Positions 1 to 8,472 of a DNA stretch of 64,000 nt are shown here, in pieces. The notes under the pieces are model-generated. The model searched no databases. It was not told where the DNA came from and saw only the letters and a list, made by a program, of their open reading frames with translations. Each line of letters starts with the position of its first letter. The stretch's first letter is position 1. The translations under genes and the position numbers were made by a program. Source of the DNA: Azophilus sp965214305 (GTDB taxonomy: Bacteria; Pseudomonadota; Gammaproteobacteria; Pseudomonadales; Azotimanducaceae); assembly GCA_965214305.1 (NCBI GenBank), contig OZ243949.1:1922001-1986000 (forward strand). The letters are read 5' to 3'.

Positions 1-48
1 ATTTGTTGTGGCCGTGGGAGTCAAATAGATAACTCGAAAGGCGCCGTA

Positions 49-777
49 ATGACTTACGTTAGGGGTTTCCACAGTACATTTGCGGTGCTTGAGGAGGCGC
101 CCGAAAGAGTGCGTGCGCTTTTGTTACAGAGCAACCGGCACGATAAACGCATCGCGGCCCTGTTGGCACTGGCCGAAACACGGGGGATACGTCACGAGTT
201 TGTCGAACGGCGCCAACTCGACCGCGTGGCGGGCGCGGGGCATCAAGGGGTGGCGGCGGATTGCCACGCACTGGGCTTGGGCAACGAAGCGGATTTCGAG
301 GCACGCTTCAACGGCTGGCCCGACCCCAAACTCTTCCTGTTGCTGGAAGGCATCAACGACCCCCGCAATCTCGGAGCCTGCATACGCAGCGCCGTGGCGG
401 CTGGCGTTCAGGCCATATTGTTGCCGAAACGCCGTAGCGCACCGCTCAGCGACGCCGCGTTGCAGGCGGCGGCGGGCGCGGCGGAACGAGCGGAACTGTT
501 CGCCATCGTTAATGTGGCGCGACGCTTGGCGTGGTTGAAGAGCCAAGGCATCTGGATCATTGGTGCCGCGGGCGATGCCGACCAAGCCTGGGCCGATACC
601 GACCTCAACCGCAATATCGCCTTGGTGGTGGGCAGCGAAGGTGACGGCTTGCGCACACTAACCCGAAAAACCTGCGATGAACTTGCCGCCATTCCCATGT
701 CGGGCCGGGTCCAAAGCCTGAATGTATCCGTGGCTGTGGGGGTGCTGCTATTCGAGGCGGTGCGCCAGCGGCGCTAG
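49..777 (+). CDS. rlmB: 23S rRNA (guanosine-2'-O-)-methyltransferase RlmB (SpoU/TrmH family)
   Basis: A 242-residue SpoU-class RNA methyltransferase. The family's three C-terminal SAM-knot motifs are visible: NDPRNLGACIRSA near residue 105, VVGSEGDGLR near 195, and IPMSGRVQSLNVSVA near 215. The first 90 residues form the small substrate-binding domain. RlmB is known to methylate the ribose of G2251 in the 23S rRNA P-loop. The gene sits just upstream of rpsF-rpsR-rplI-dnaB, its usual place in gammaproteobacteria, which favours RlmB over TrmH or TrmL. The start at 49 has a weak AAAGG upstream. The preceding gene lies outside the window. Confidence 0.93.
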   Translation: MTYVRGFHSTFAVLEEAPERVRALLLQSNRHDKRIAALLALAETRGIRHEFVERRQLDRVAGAGHQGVAADCHALGLGNEADFEARFNGWPDPKLFLLLEGINDPRNLGACIRSAVAAGVQAILLPKRRSAPLSDAALQAAAGAAERAELFAIVNVARRLAWLKSQGIWIIGAAGDADQAWADTDLNRNIALVVGSEGDGLRTLTRKTCDELAAIPMSGRVQSLNVSVAVGVLLFEAVRQRR

Positions 778-944
778 ATACAGGACCAATCCCCACCAAA
801 ACTTGCAACCATCAATCCACCTCCCTAGAATCCCGCCTCCCCGCTGCTTCGCTGGCTTTGTGTGCGGCGCTCGGGCAGCAACGCGGTAGTGGCGTTGCCG
901 GTCGCCCGATAAAGTTGGCACGGGGACACAAACTCCTTGCTTCA

Positions 945-958
945 CACCGGTTTCGGTG
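945..958 (+). promoter_or_regulatory. Small hairpin in rpsF leader (possible S6:S18 autoregulatory site)
   Basis: CACCG-GTTT-CGGTG forms a 5-bp stem-loop 29 bases before the rpsF start. rpsF leaders in many bacteria carry a hairpin bound by the S6:S18 dimer. The position fits, but I cannot confirm the conserved bulge, so this is an inference. Confidence 0.22.
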
Positions 959-987
959 GAGGCGAACGACACCAAAGGGAGGCCATT

Positions 988-1530
988 ATGCGCCACTACG
1001 AAGTGGTATTTCTGGTGCATCCGGACCAGAGCGACCAAGTACCCGCCATGATCGAGCGCTATCAAGCCCTAATCAAAAAGGGCGGCGGCAAGGTGCATCG
1101 CCTTGAGAATTGGGGCCGTCGGCAACTGGTTTATCCCATCGCCAAAATCCATAAGGCGCACTACATCCTGATGAATATTGAGGCCGGTGCTGAAACGCTC
1201 CAGGAGCTTGAGAGCGCGTTCAAGTTCAACGACGCCGTATTACGCAAGCTGGTTATCCGCCGCAAGCAAGCCGTCATCGGCAACTCGAAAATCTATGCGG
1301 AAGAGTTGCGCGAGCAGGAGCGGGAGCGCGAAGCCCGCCGGACGGAGCGCAGCGACAAGCCGCAGGCGCAGGCCGATGCGGATGCCGATACCGATACGGA
1401 TGTCAATACGGATGCGGATAATGCCGACAATGCCGAGCAAGCAACGGATGCGCAACCGGAAGCAGACGGCGAAAACACCGATACCAAGGCGACCGACGCC
1501 GCGACCGAGCAAGCGGAGGCGACAACATGA
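988..1530 (+). CDS. rpsF: 30S ribosomal protein bS6 with long acidic C-terminal tail
   Basis: The start MRHYEVVFLVHPDQS is typical of bS6, and the first ~105 residues are the RRM-like fold that binds the central domain of 16S rRNA with bS18. The ATG at 988 follows a strong AAAGGGAGG, so upstream in-frame starts are unlikely. At 180 residues it is much longer than usual (about 100-135). From about residue 120 it becomes highly charged, and from about 130 it is a low-complexity Asp/Ala/Thr/Glu tail coded by GCN/GAT-rich near-repeats. Its last codons overlap the rpsR start (ATGA), so the two are translationally coupled. Confidence 0.95.
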   Translation: MRHYEVVFLVHPDQSDQVPAMIERYQALIKKGGGKVHRLENWGRRQLVYPIAKIHKAHYILMNIEAGAETLQELESAFKFNDAVLRKLVIRRKQAVIGNSKIYAEELREQEREREARRTERSDKPQAQADADADTDTDVNTDADNADNAEQATDAQPEADGENTDTKATDAATEQAEATT

Positions 1531-1748
1531 GCCGGCGGTTTCGACACAAAAAATTCGCGATCAACATGGACGCGGCGGCTCTGGACTACAAAGACCTAGA
1601 CCTTCTGAAACAGTTCATCGGCGAAACCGGCAAGATCGTGCCGAGCCGCATTACCGGCGCCAGCGCGCGTTTTCAACGCCAACTTGCCAAGGAGATCAAA
1701 CGCGCTCGCTATCTGGCACTGCTCCCCTACACCGATCAGCACAATTGA
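1527..1748 (+). CDS. rpsR: 30S ribosomal protein bS18
   Basis: A 73-residue basic protein with the bS18 core: a CDYKDLDLL-like segment (here LDYKDLDLLKQFI), followed by GKIVPSRITGASARFQRQL. It binds 16S rRNA as a heterodimer with bS6. It overlaps rpsF by four bases and is followed ten bases later by rplI, the canonical operon order. The usual zinc-type cysteines are absent, as in many proteobacterial S18 proteins. Confidence 0.96.
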   Translation: MSRRFRHKKFAINMDAAALDYKDLDLLKQFIGETGKIVPSRITGASARFQRQLAKEIKRARYLALLPYTDQHN

Positions 1749-1758
1749 GGTTGCCCCA

Positions 1759-2208
1759 TTGAACGTCATACTTTTGGAGCCGATCATCAATTTGGGTGGC
1801 TTGGGCGACGAGGTCACCGTTAAACCGGGCTACGCACGCAACTATTTATTGCGCGAGGGCAAAGCGGTGCGCGCCACCGAGGAAAACCGGCAGCGCTTCG
1901 AGGAACAACGGGCCGAACTTGAGCACTTGGCCGGGGTCAGGCGCACGGAGGCGGAGGCACGTGGGCGGCAACTGCTTGAAATCACCGATTTCGCCATCTT
2001 GGTGCGGGCTTCCGAGGAGGGCAGGCTGTATGGTTCCGTTGGCACCCAAGAAATCGCCACAGCGCTGACCGAGCGCGGCGTCGAGGTACACAAGAGCGAA
2101 GTACGCCTGCCCGAAGGCACCATCCGCCAAGTCGGAGAGTACGAGGTCGCCATACAAATTCACTCCGACGTTTCCATCGATATTCCCGTCGCGGTCGTCG
2201 CCGAGTAG
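1759..2208 (+). CDS. rplI: 50S ribosomal protein bL9
   Basis: The start MNVILLEPIINLGGLGDEVTVKPGYARNYL is the diagnostic bL9 N-terminal domain, which binds 23S rRNA. A long helix (residues ~40-75) connects to the C-terminal domain. I chose the TTG at 1759 because it gives the canonical first residues and 149 amino acids, the same length as E. coli L9, and because GAGG lies eight bases upstream. No ATG or GTG fits that alignment. The gene ends the ribosomal protein block before dnaB. Confidence 0.95.
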   Translation: MNVILLEPIINLGGLGDEVTVKPGYARNYLLREGKAVRATEENRQRFEEQRAELEHLAGVRRTEAEARGRQLLEITDFAILVRASEEGRLYGSVGTQEIATALTERGVEVHKSEVRLPEGTIRQVGEYEVAIQIHSDVSIDIPVAVVAE

Positions 2209-2315
2209 GCGCGAACCCCGGGCACCGCCAAGTGGCGCCCCTCAATTCTCTTGCAAAGCCGCTGCGAAAGGCAGAGGCTTCCGGGTCCGTACAACCGAAA
2301 AACCAAGGATAAGAT

Positions 2316-3719
2316 TTGGCGGACGCCGCCCCATCATTCCAGCCCGAGCCGCGCACACTGAAGGTGCCGCCACATTCGGTCGAGGCGGAACAGTCGGTGC
2401 TCGGCGCACTCATGCTAAACAACGACGCCTGGTTCGATGTGGCCGATGTGGTCACCGCGTTCGATTTCTACCGGGCGCAACACCGCATCATCTACGAGGC
2501 GATGACGGCGCTTGCGCAAGACAACCAGCCGCTGGACGTGGTGACCCTTGCCGAAGCCTTGCAGGCGCGCGGCTTACTGGACAAAGCCGGCGGCTATGCG
2601 TACTTGGCCGAATTACTTGAGGGCGTTCCCGGAGCAAGCAACGTTGCCGCCTACGCCAACATCGTCCGCGGTCGCTCCACCATCCGCAAACTCATTGCTG
2701 CCGCCGGCAACATTACCCAGCGGGCTTTCATGCCGGAGGGCAAATCGGATGAGGAGTTGTTGGATCTCGCCGAACAGGAAGTGTTCGAGATTGCCGAGGA
2801 ACGCGCAAAGAACGACGGACCCCTGGCTGTCAACCCATTGCTTGATGGCGCGGTCCAACGTGTTAAGGAGCTTTCCGAAAATAAGGGAGGCATCACCGGT
2901 CTGGCAACGGGCTTTGCCGATCTCGACAGGTTAACCGCCGGGCTTCAGAAATCCGATCTTATTATCGTCGCCGGGCGGCCTTCCATGGGCAAGACATCGC
3001 TCGCCATGAACATGGTGGAGCACGCCATTATCAAGAGCGAGGCACCCACGCTCGTGTTCAGCCTCGAAATGCCCGCCGATCAATTGGTGATGCGCATGTT
3101 GTCGTCATTGGCCCGTATCGACTTCAGCAGTATGCGCACCGGGAACCTCAACGAAAAAGACTGGGACCGCTTTACCGGTGCGGCCGGTTTACTCCGGGAT
3201 AAACCGCTTTATATCGACGACACCGCCGCCCTAACCGCTAACGAGATGCGCGCTCGGGCGCGGCGGATCGCCCGCCAGAACGACAACGAACTTGGCTTAA
3301 TTGTCGTGGACTACCTGCAACTCATGCGCGGTTCCGGTAGGCCCGAGAACCGCACAACCGAGATTTCCGAAATCTCCCGTTCGCTGAAGGCGCTGGCCAA
3401 GGAGAGGCGCTGCCCGGTGATCGCGGCGTCGCAACTCAATCGCGCCTTGGAAACACGCACCAACAAGCGCCCGATCATGGCGGATTTGCGTGAATCCGGT
3501 GCCATCGAACAGGATGCGGACGTTATCCTGTTCATCTATCGGGACGAGGTCTACAACGAGGAAACCGAAGACAAGGGCATCGCCGAAATTATCGTCGGTA
3601 AGCAGCGCAACGGCCCCACCGGCACGGTGAGGCTCAGCTTTCTCGACCGGCTCACGCGATTTGAAGACCACATCGACTCGGACCGATACGACAGTATGCC
3701 GCCGGAGTACGGGGAATAG
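2316..3719 (+). CDS. dnaB: Replicative DNA helicase DnaB
   Basis: A 467-residue hexameric replicative helicase. Residues ~15-120 are the DnaB N-terminal helical domain (HSVEAEQSVLGALML) and residues ~180-455 the RecA-like ATPase. Walker A is GRPSMGKTS near residue 220 and Walker B is LIVVDYLQLM near 330, followed by the arginine-finger region and the ESGAIEQDADVI motif. It unwinds the lagging-strand template at the fork. The TTG start follows AAGGA and gives a family-typical N-terminus. The rplI-dnaB adjacency is conserved. No intein is present. Confidence 0.97.
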   Translation: MADAAPSFQPEPRTLKVPPHSVEAEQSVLGALMLNNDAWFDVADVVTAFDFYRAQHRIIYEAMTALAQDNQPLDVVTLAEALQARGLLDKAGGYAYLAELLEGVPGASNVAAYANIVRGRSTIRKLIAAAGNITQRAFMPEGKSDEELLDLAEQEVFEIAEERAKNDGPLAVNPLLDGAVQRVKELSENKGGITGLATGFADLDRLTAGLQKSDLIIVAGRPSMGKTSLAMNMVEHAIIKSEAPTLVFSLEMPADQLVMRMLSSLARIDFSSMRTGNLNEKDWDRFTGAAGLLRDKPLYIDDTAALTANEMRARARRIARQNDNELGLIVVDYLQLMRGSGRPENRTTEISEISRSLKALAKERRCPVIAASQLNRALETRTNKRPIMADLRESGAIEQDADVILFIYRDEVYNEETEDKGIAEIIVGKQRNGPTGTVRLSFLDRLTRFEDHIDSDRYDSMPPEYGE

Positions 3720-3773
3720 CATGATTGGGGGAGTTCCGCCGCATCGAGGCATCGACACCCTGGTGGGGCCACT

Positions 3774-4496
3774 ATGACGCAGCAAATTTATCGGCTGGTG
3801 GAACTGGGTGGTCCGGTTCTGCTGGTGTTGCTGGGGCTGTCGGTTGTCGGCGTCGCCATCGCACTCTACAAATTGGCGCAACTGCGGATCTGTTCACGAC
3901 GACGTCTCGCCGCCCTCGGTGAACGGTTGCAAGCCGGTTCGGGTGCATGGGACGGGGCGCGCTCGCCATTGGAGCATCTGCTTGCCGACGCATGTACACA
4001 GGACTCGTTATTGACGGAAGCGGTGCATCGCTCGGCGATTAGCCGGCGGGCGACGGCACTGGTCGCCGACTTGGGCGCGGGCCTGCGCACCCTGGAACTC
4101 ATCGCCTATATTGCCCCGTTGTTGGGGCTTTTGGGTACCGTTTTTGGCATGATCGAAGCCTTCCGCGGCCTGGAAGCGGCCGGAGCGGCCAGTCAGTCGG
4201 GTTCTCTGGCCGGCGGCATTTGGGAGGCCTTGTTGACGACCGCCGCCGGGCTGTCGGTGGCGATTCCCCTAGCTGTCGCACAGGGTCTGCTCAGTGGCCG
4301 CGTACAGGATTTTGCGGTCTGGCTGGAAGATACACTGGAATACAGCCTGGCCTGCCGGGAAACACGGGATGCGCAAGACCCGGCCGATCCTCAAAACCGC
4401 CAACGCCCACCAAGCCCGCATAGCCCGGGAACGCCACCACAATCGCGAGACTCGGCGGCGGCCGGTGTTCCCCCAACCCCCGCGGCGGGTGCTTGA
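3774..4496 (+). CDS. MotA/TolQ/ExbB family proton channel protein
   Basis: A 240-residue inner-membrane protein with an N-terminal helix (residues ~10-35) and the paired C-terminal helices of the MotA/TolQ/ExbB family, around LELIAYIAPLLGLLGTVFGMIEAF and EALLTTAAGLSVAIPLAVAQG. Such proteins form the pentameric proton channel that energises TonB- or TolA-type partners. The last 40 residues are a Pro/Ser/Arg-rich tail. Two ExbD-like genes and a TonB-like gene follow with almost no spacing, so this is a separate Exb-type cluster, distinct from tolQ at 53.3 kb. Confidence 0.85.
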   Translation: MTQQIYRLVELGGPVLLVLLGLSVVGVAIALYKLAQLRICSRRRLAALGERLQAGSGAWDGARSPLEHLLADACTQDSLLTEAVHRSAISRRATALVADLGAGLRTLELIAYIAPLLGLLGTVFGMIEAFRGLEAAGAASQSGSLAGGIWEALLTTAAGLSVAIPLAVAQGLLSGRVQDFAVWLEDTLEYSLACRETRDAQDPADPQNRQRPPSPHSPGTPPQSRDSAAAGVPPTPAAGA

Positions 4497-4497
4497 A

Positions 4498-4896
4498 GTG
4501 CGCCTTGAGCACAGGCACCGCAGCCGCCGCTTGACGCTAACACCGCTGGTGGACGTGGTATTCATCCTGCTGATTTTTTTCATACTGGAAACCCGTTTCT
4601 TACGCGAGGGCGCTATTGGCTGGTCTTTGCCAGCCGATGGTGGTCAAGCCGGGGCATCGCCCCTGACACTGTTGCTGTTCGACGAGCGCTGGCTGTGGAT
4701 TGGCGATGAGCGGGTTGCCGTACCGGCGGTGGATGGTTGGCCGGCATTTTGCCGCCTTGTGATGACGGCGGCCGGGGGCGATGCCGCCGTTTTACGGCCC
4801 GGCCCGGCGGTGCGCTTGCAACATTTGGTGGACCTAAGCGGTGGATTGCGGAGCTGCGGCCTGGGCCGCATAGCGGTCCAACCATTGGAGATATAG
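4498..4896 (+). CDS. ExbD/TolR-like biopolymer transport protein (first copy)
   Basis: A 132-residue ExbD-like protein. After a short basic N-terminus comes a single membrane helix with the key proton-relay aspartate in LTPLVDVVFILLIFFIL, then a periplasmic domain. The GTG at 4498 starts one base after the stop of the ExbB-like gene and places the helix near residue 20, normal for the family. Longer upstream extension would overlap that gene for 200 bases. It probably forms the channel plug with the ExbB-like protein. Confidence 0.82.
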   Translation: MRLEHRHRSRRLTLTPLVDVVFILLIFFILETRFLREGAIGWSLPADGGQAGASPLTLLLFDERWLWIGDERVAVPAVDGWPAFCRLVMTAAGGDAAVLRPGPAVRLQHLVDLSGGLRSCGLGRIAVQPLEI

Positions 4897-4902
4897 CAAC
4901 AG

Positions 4903-5310
4903 ATGCGGTTACGGAGCCCGGCCCCGCGTCATCGCGGATTGGATGACGGTACCGTACCGCTCATCAATGTCGGGTTTTTGCTGCTATTGCACCTGTTGGT
5001 TGCCGGTGAACTCGGTGGTGTCGATGAGTTGCCCATGGTGCTGCCGAAAGCGGACCACGCCGAACGGGATAATCAACAGCTAGCCGTGCAAATCGATGTG
5101 ACGCCGGGCGAGCCGGTGTTGGTTCGCATTAATCAACAGACGGTGCCTTTGCATGAGTTGCCCGCCTATTTGCCGGAGCCGGATGGGGCACAGCCGCCGA
5201 TGGTGCGAGCCGACGCCAGCCTCACCACCGCGCAATTGAGCGCGGTGCTTGCCGCCATCCGCGAAGCCGGCTATGCGAAACTGCGGCTCGCCGCGCGCCC
5301 CACCGAATGA
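4903..5310 (+). CDS. ExbD/TolR-like protein (second copy, divergent)
   Basis: A 135-residue second ExbD-like protein. Its membrane helix reads VPLINVGFLLLLHLLVAGEL. The position of the conserved proton-relay aspartate (L-D-V in the first copy) is occupied by Asn (I-N-V), so it may not conduct protons by itself. The periplasmic part has the family layout, ending LAAIREAGYAKLRLAA. It lies six bases after the first ExbD copy and overlaps the next gene by four bases. Paired ExbD subunits are known in other Exb systems. Confidence 0.75.
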   Translation: MRLRSPAPRHRGLDDGTVPLINVGFLLLLHLLVAGELGGVDELPMVLPKADHAERDNQQLAVQIDVTPGEPVLVRINQQTVPLHELPAYLPEPDGAQPPMVRADASLTTAQLSAVLAAIREAGYAKLRLAARPTE

Positions 5311-6276
5311 GGCACCGCCGTCTTGGGCTGCTGTTGACAGCACTGGCCCTGTCGGTGTTATTGCATACCCTGCTTACCCGCGAGCTGGGCGAACGGCTTG
5401 GCAATGCCCCTGCCCACCCGGCGCCGCAAACCGTCGAGGTCAAGCTTGCCGCTCCCGTGCCGCCGCCAAACCCCGAGCGGCTGCGCTTTGATGCCCCCAT
5501 TGCACCGACCACGCCGAAATCGCTGCTGGCCGACCGCGTTCAGGCGGTGCCGCCGCGCTCAACGGGGCGGGCGAGACGAATATGCTGGTGGAGCGGGCCC
5601 GGACGGAGTTGGCGTTGTTAGGGGAACCGACGCCGACCAATACCCCGGCCAGCGATTTGGACACCGACGGACGCATGGCGAAGGCGTTGGGCTTGCTGCA
5701 ACGACACCGGCGCACGGGGGCGGGCGCCGGGGCCGCCGCTCGGGAAATTCGCCAGCTTGAGGCCCTGGGGGCGCTGACACCCGCACGGGTTGAGCAACTG
5801 TTCACTTCCCAGCAGGAATTGCTCGGCCACGAGATTGGCCCGCTCGGGTATCTGCTAGCGGCCGACGATGCGCTAAGCCACGAACAATTCGTCACGGCGG
5901 TGGGCAAATATCGGCAATTCTTCGCCGAACTTGGGGTAGAGCGAGGTCGGTTGTTCGAGGCGCACTTGGAGCGATTCGCGGCCGCCGCCTGCTACGCAAG
6001 CTGATCGAATGGCAGATTGAACAGGGCGATCATCTCTCGGCGTTCCGTCATAGCGAAACCCTGGTCGGCGCCGACCCGACCTCCGGGGATGGTTGGAGTT
6101 TACTGGCCACAACCGCGCTGACCGTACAACGTCCCGACCGCGCCGCACAGGCCCTGGACCGCTTAAGCCTCAGCTTGCCGCGTGGTTCCGAGCGTTGGTT
6201 GTGGGTGCAGCGGCAGCGCCGCGGGCTAGGCGCCTCCCAAGCAACACCGGCTAGCATCCACGATCAGATGGAGTAA
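5307..6276 (+). pseudogene. TonB-like/TPR-containing gene broken by two apparent frameshifts
   Basis: Three consecutive reading frames together look like one protein. Frame one (5307 to ~5540) gives a short cytoplasmic start, a membrane helix (LGLLLTALALSVLLHTLL) and a Pro-rich stretch, as in TonB or TolA. Frame two (~5540 to ~5990) continues LNGAGETNMLVERARTELAL and ends in a helical region. Frame three (~5990 to 6276) gives LRKLIEWQIEQGDHLSAFRH and stops at 6274. The position after exbB-exbD-exbD predicts the TonB partner. Either the gene is decaying or the sequence carries indel errors near 5540 and 5990, both inside GC-rich runs. Confidence 0.6.
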
Positions 6277-6307
6277 GCTACGCCACGCTTTTTGGGAGAT
6301 ACTTGAG

Positions 6308-7180
6308 ATGACCTATTCGTTCGACGGAAAAACCGCCATCGTTACCGGCGCGGGCGGCGGCCTGGGCAAGCGCTACGCCTTGGAGTTGGCACGGCGCGGT
6401 TGCCGTGTGCTGGTCAACGACCTTGGTGGCGCGATGGACGGCACGGGCGGCAGTTCCGAGGCCGCCAAAGCGGTGGTAGCGGAAATTGAGGCGGCGGGCG
6501 GCGAAGCCATCGCCAATGGCGGTTCCGTCAGCGACCGGGCCGGAGCACAGAGCATGGTGCAAGACACCATGGACGCCTGGGGCCGGGTGGACATCGTCAT
6601 TAACAATGCCGGCATTCTGCGCGACAAGTCCTTCGTGAAGATGGAACTCGACGACTTTCAGGCGGTGCTCGACGTACACCTGATGGGTTCGGTCAACGTA
6701 ACGCGCGCGGCCTGGCCCATCATGCGCGAGCAGAATTTCGGCCGCGTGGTGGTGACAACCTCGCCCACCGGCCTGTACGGCAACTTCGGCCAAGCGAACT
6801 ATGGGGCCGCGAAGCTTGGCTTGGTGGGGTTGATGCTCACCCTTAAAATCGAAGGCGCAAAATACAACATCCGCACAAACACCATCGCGCCGATAGCGGC
6901 AACGCGCATGACCGAGAACCTGATGCCGGAAGAAACGCTGAAGAAGTTTCGCCCGGAACTGGTGGCGCCCGCGGTGGTTTATCTTTGTTCCGACGACGCC
7001 CCCAACGGCGTTGTTCTGCAAGCCCAGGGCGGCCAGTATTCGATTGCCTGCATCGTCGAAAGCACCGGCGTGGAATTGGGTATTGAAGCGACGGCGGAGG
7101 ATGTCGGCGGTCACTTTGCGGCGATAGCCGATCTCACTGGCGCGAAGCCGCGCGGCATGCTCGACTTGGGCGCCGTCTGA
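6308..7180 (+). CDS. SDR family oxidoreductase, hydroxyacyl-CoA dehydrogenase-like (HSD17B4 type)
   Basis: A 290-residue classical short-chain dehydrogenase. The cofactor motif TGAGGGLGK is at residues 13-21, the NNAG motif near 98, and the catalytic Tyr-x-x-x-Lys is YGAAK near 161, with the preceding serine in TTSPTG. The extra segment after strand 2 (NDLGGAMDGTGGSSEAA) and the length resemble the dehydrogenase domain of peroxisomal multifunctional enzyme 2 and its bacterial homologues, which act on 3-hydroxyacyl-CoA. Substrate is inferred from this resemblance only. A clear gap separates it from the upstream cluster. Confidence 0.8.
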   Translation: MTYSFDGKTAIVTGAGGGLGKRYALELARRGCRVLVNDLGGAMDGTGGSSEAAKAVVAEIEAAGGEAIANGGSVSDRAGAQSMVQDTMDAWGRVDIVINNAGILRDKSFVKMELDDFQAVLDVHLMGSVNVTRAAWPIMREQNFGRVVVTTSPTGLYGNFGQANYGAAKLGLVGLMLTLKIEGAKYNIRTNTIAPIAATRMTENLMPEETLKKFRPELVAPAVVYLCSDDAPNGVVLQAQGGQYSIACIVESTGVELGIEATAEDVGGHFAAIADLTGAKPRGMLDLGAV

Positions 7181-7192
7181 TCCTTGGCCCGG

Positions 7193-7375
7193 ATGGCTGC
7201 GGGGATTCTAACGCTTGTCGTCACGCTCATAGCGGCGGGCGGCTGTTGGCTGCTTCTCGGTGCCCGCCTTCGGCTCAATGCAGACGGGCAAATCAACGAC
7301 CTGCTCAACCTCGTCGCTTACTACTTGCTCGGTTTGCCCGTCGTGTTCGTCGTGATTTTCGCAATCGTCGGCTAG
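7193..7375 (+). CDS. Small two-helix membrane protein of unknown function
   Basis: A 60-residue hydrophobic protein with two predicted membrane helices (residues ~3-25 and ~40-60) joined by a short polar loop containing RLRLNADGQIND. It starts 12 bases after the SDR gene, so may share its transcript. A TTG nine bases upstream could also be the start. I do not recognise the family. The reading frame is clean and hydrophobicity is regular, so it is probably real. Confidence 0.45.
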   Translation: MAAGILTLVVTLIAAGGCWLLLGARLRLNADGQINDLLNLVAYYLLGLPVVFVVIFAIVG

Positions 7376-7451
7376 CGACAAGGTGCTCGTTGGGGTTCGG
7401 TGGTCGAGCTAGGCGTAGGGCCTAAAACCCACTTATTTACGGGACAGGACA

Positions 7452-8378
7452 CTAGGACTCGGTAGTGACGATACCCACAAGGTTGGCGAAGCAGATTTTC
7501 TTGGTCGTTTCGATGAAAGCGTTCATAAAGGGCGCGTCGGCTTGGTCGGCACGCACCGCCGCATACAGTGTCGGCCAGACCCCCTCCTCTCCCAAGGACA
7601 TGACGGCCACATAGTCGCGCTCCCGGTATTCGTGCAAAGCCCAGTTCGGTAGGCAAACCACGCCTTTGTCACTGGCGACAAGCTGAATCATCATCGCCGT
7701 CAGCTCCGCTTGCCGCACATGCTTCGGCTCAATACCGGCCGGGGCGAGAAACCGGGAGAAAACATCGAGGCGGCTACGATCAACGGGATAGGCGATGAGG
7801 GTTTCCCCGGCCAGATCCTCCGGCGCGACCCAGTCCCGCCCGGCAAACCGATGGTTTTTTGCAACCGCAAGCCGCGCTTCGTAGCTGAACAACGGGAAGT
7901 AGGATAGCCCCTTGTCCGGGAGCGGGTCGGCGGTGATGACAACATCGAGGTCGCCGCGGATTAACGCTGGCAGCGGCTGAAAGTGGAAGCCGCTGGATAT
8001 ATCGAGGTCCACTTCCGGCCAGGCTTCCCGGTACACGGTAATCGCCGGCAGCAACCACTCGAAGCAGCTATGGCACTCGATGGCCATCACCAATCGTCCC
8101 GACTCGCCGCCCGCCAGTTTGGCGACTTCCAACTCCGCCGCGTGTACCAACGGCAAGACTGCATCGGCCAGTTTGATGAGCCGGGTACCGGCACTGGTAA
8201 AACGCACCGGCCGAGTCTTGCGTATAAACAGACGACAGCCGATGCGGTTTTCCAGATCCTTGATTTGGTGCGACAGCGCCGATTGCGTCAGAAAGACGCG
8301 CTCCGCAGCTTCCGCCAGACTGTGGGTATCCCGCAGGGCGCTGAGCGTTCGGAGATGGCGCAACTCAACCAAAGACAT
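7452..8378 (-). CDS. metR: LysR-type transcriptional regulator MetR
   Basis: A 308-residue LysR-type regulator. Residues 1-60 are the winged helix-turn-helix (ELRHLRTLSALRDTHSLAEAA, then TQSALSHQIKDLE), and ~90-300 is the periplasmic-binding-like effector domain. Segments such as LVMAIECHSCFEWLLPA, YPVDRSRLDVF and GVVCLPNWAL closely follow E. coli MetR, the homocysteine-responsive activator of methionine genes. No met gene is adjacent, so its targets are elsewhere. It is transcribed away from the SixA-like gene. Confidence 0.87.
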   Translation of the reverse strand: MSLVELRHLRTLSALRDTHSLAEAAERVFLTQSALSHQIKDLENRIGCRLFIRKTRPVRFTSAGTRLIKLADAVLPLVHAAELEVAKLAGGESGRLVMAIECHSCFEWLLPAITVYREAWPEVDLDISSGFHFQPLPALIRGDLDVVITADPLPDKGLSYFPLFSYEARLAVAKNHRFAGRDWVAPEDLAGETLIAYPVDRSRLDVFSRFLAPAGIEPKHVRQAELTAMMIQLVASDKGVVCLPNWALHEYRERDYVAVMSLGEEGVWPTLYAAVRADQADAPFMNAFIETTKKICFANLVGIVTTES

Positions 8379-8472
8379 GCATGAGGCTCAACTTGAAACA
8401 AAGCTCGAATGCATTCTATTCATGTTGAGAAGATTTACACAATGCGGAAGTGGTCAGGAGCGGCAGCACGGA

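Noticed and set aside
1..48. Possible last codons of an upstream gene (frame ending TAG at 26-28)
   Set aside because: Eight codons are too few to support a gene. An RNase R gene often lies here, but nothing in the sequence shows it.
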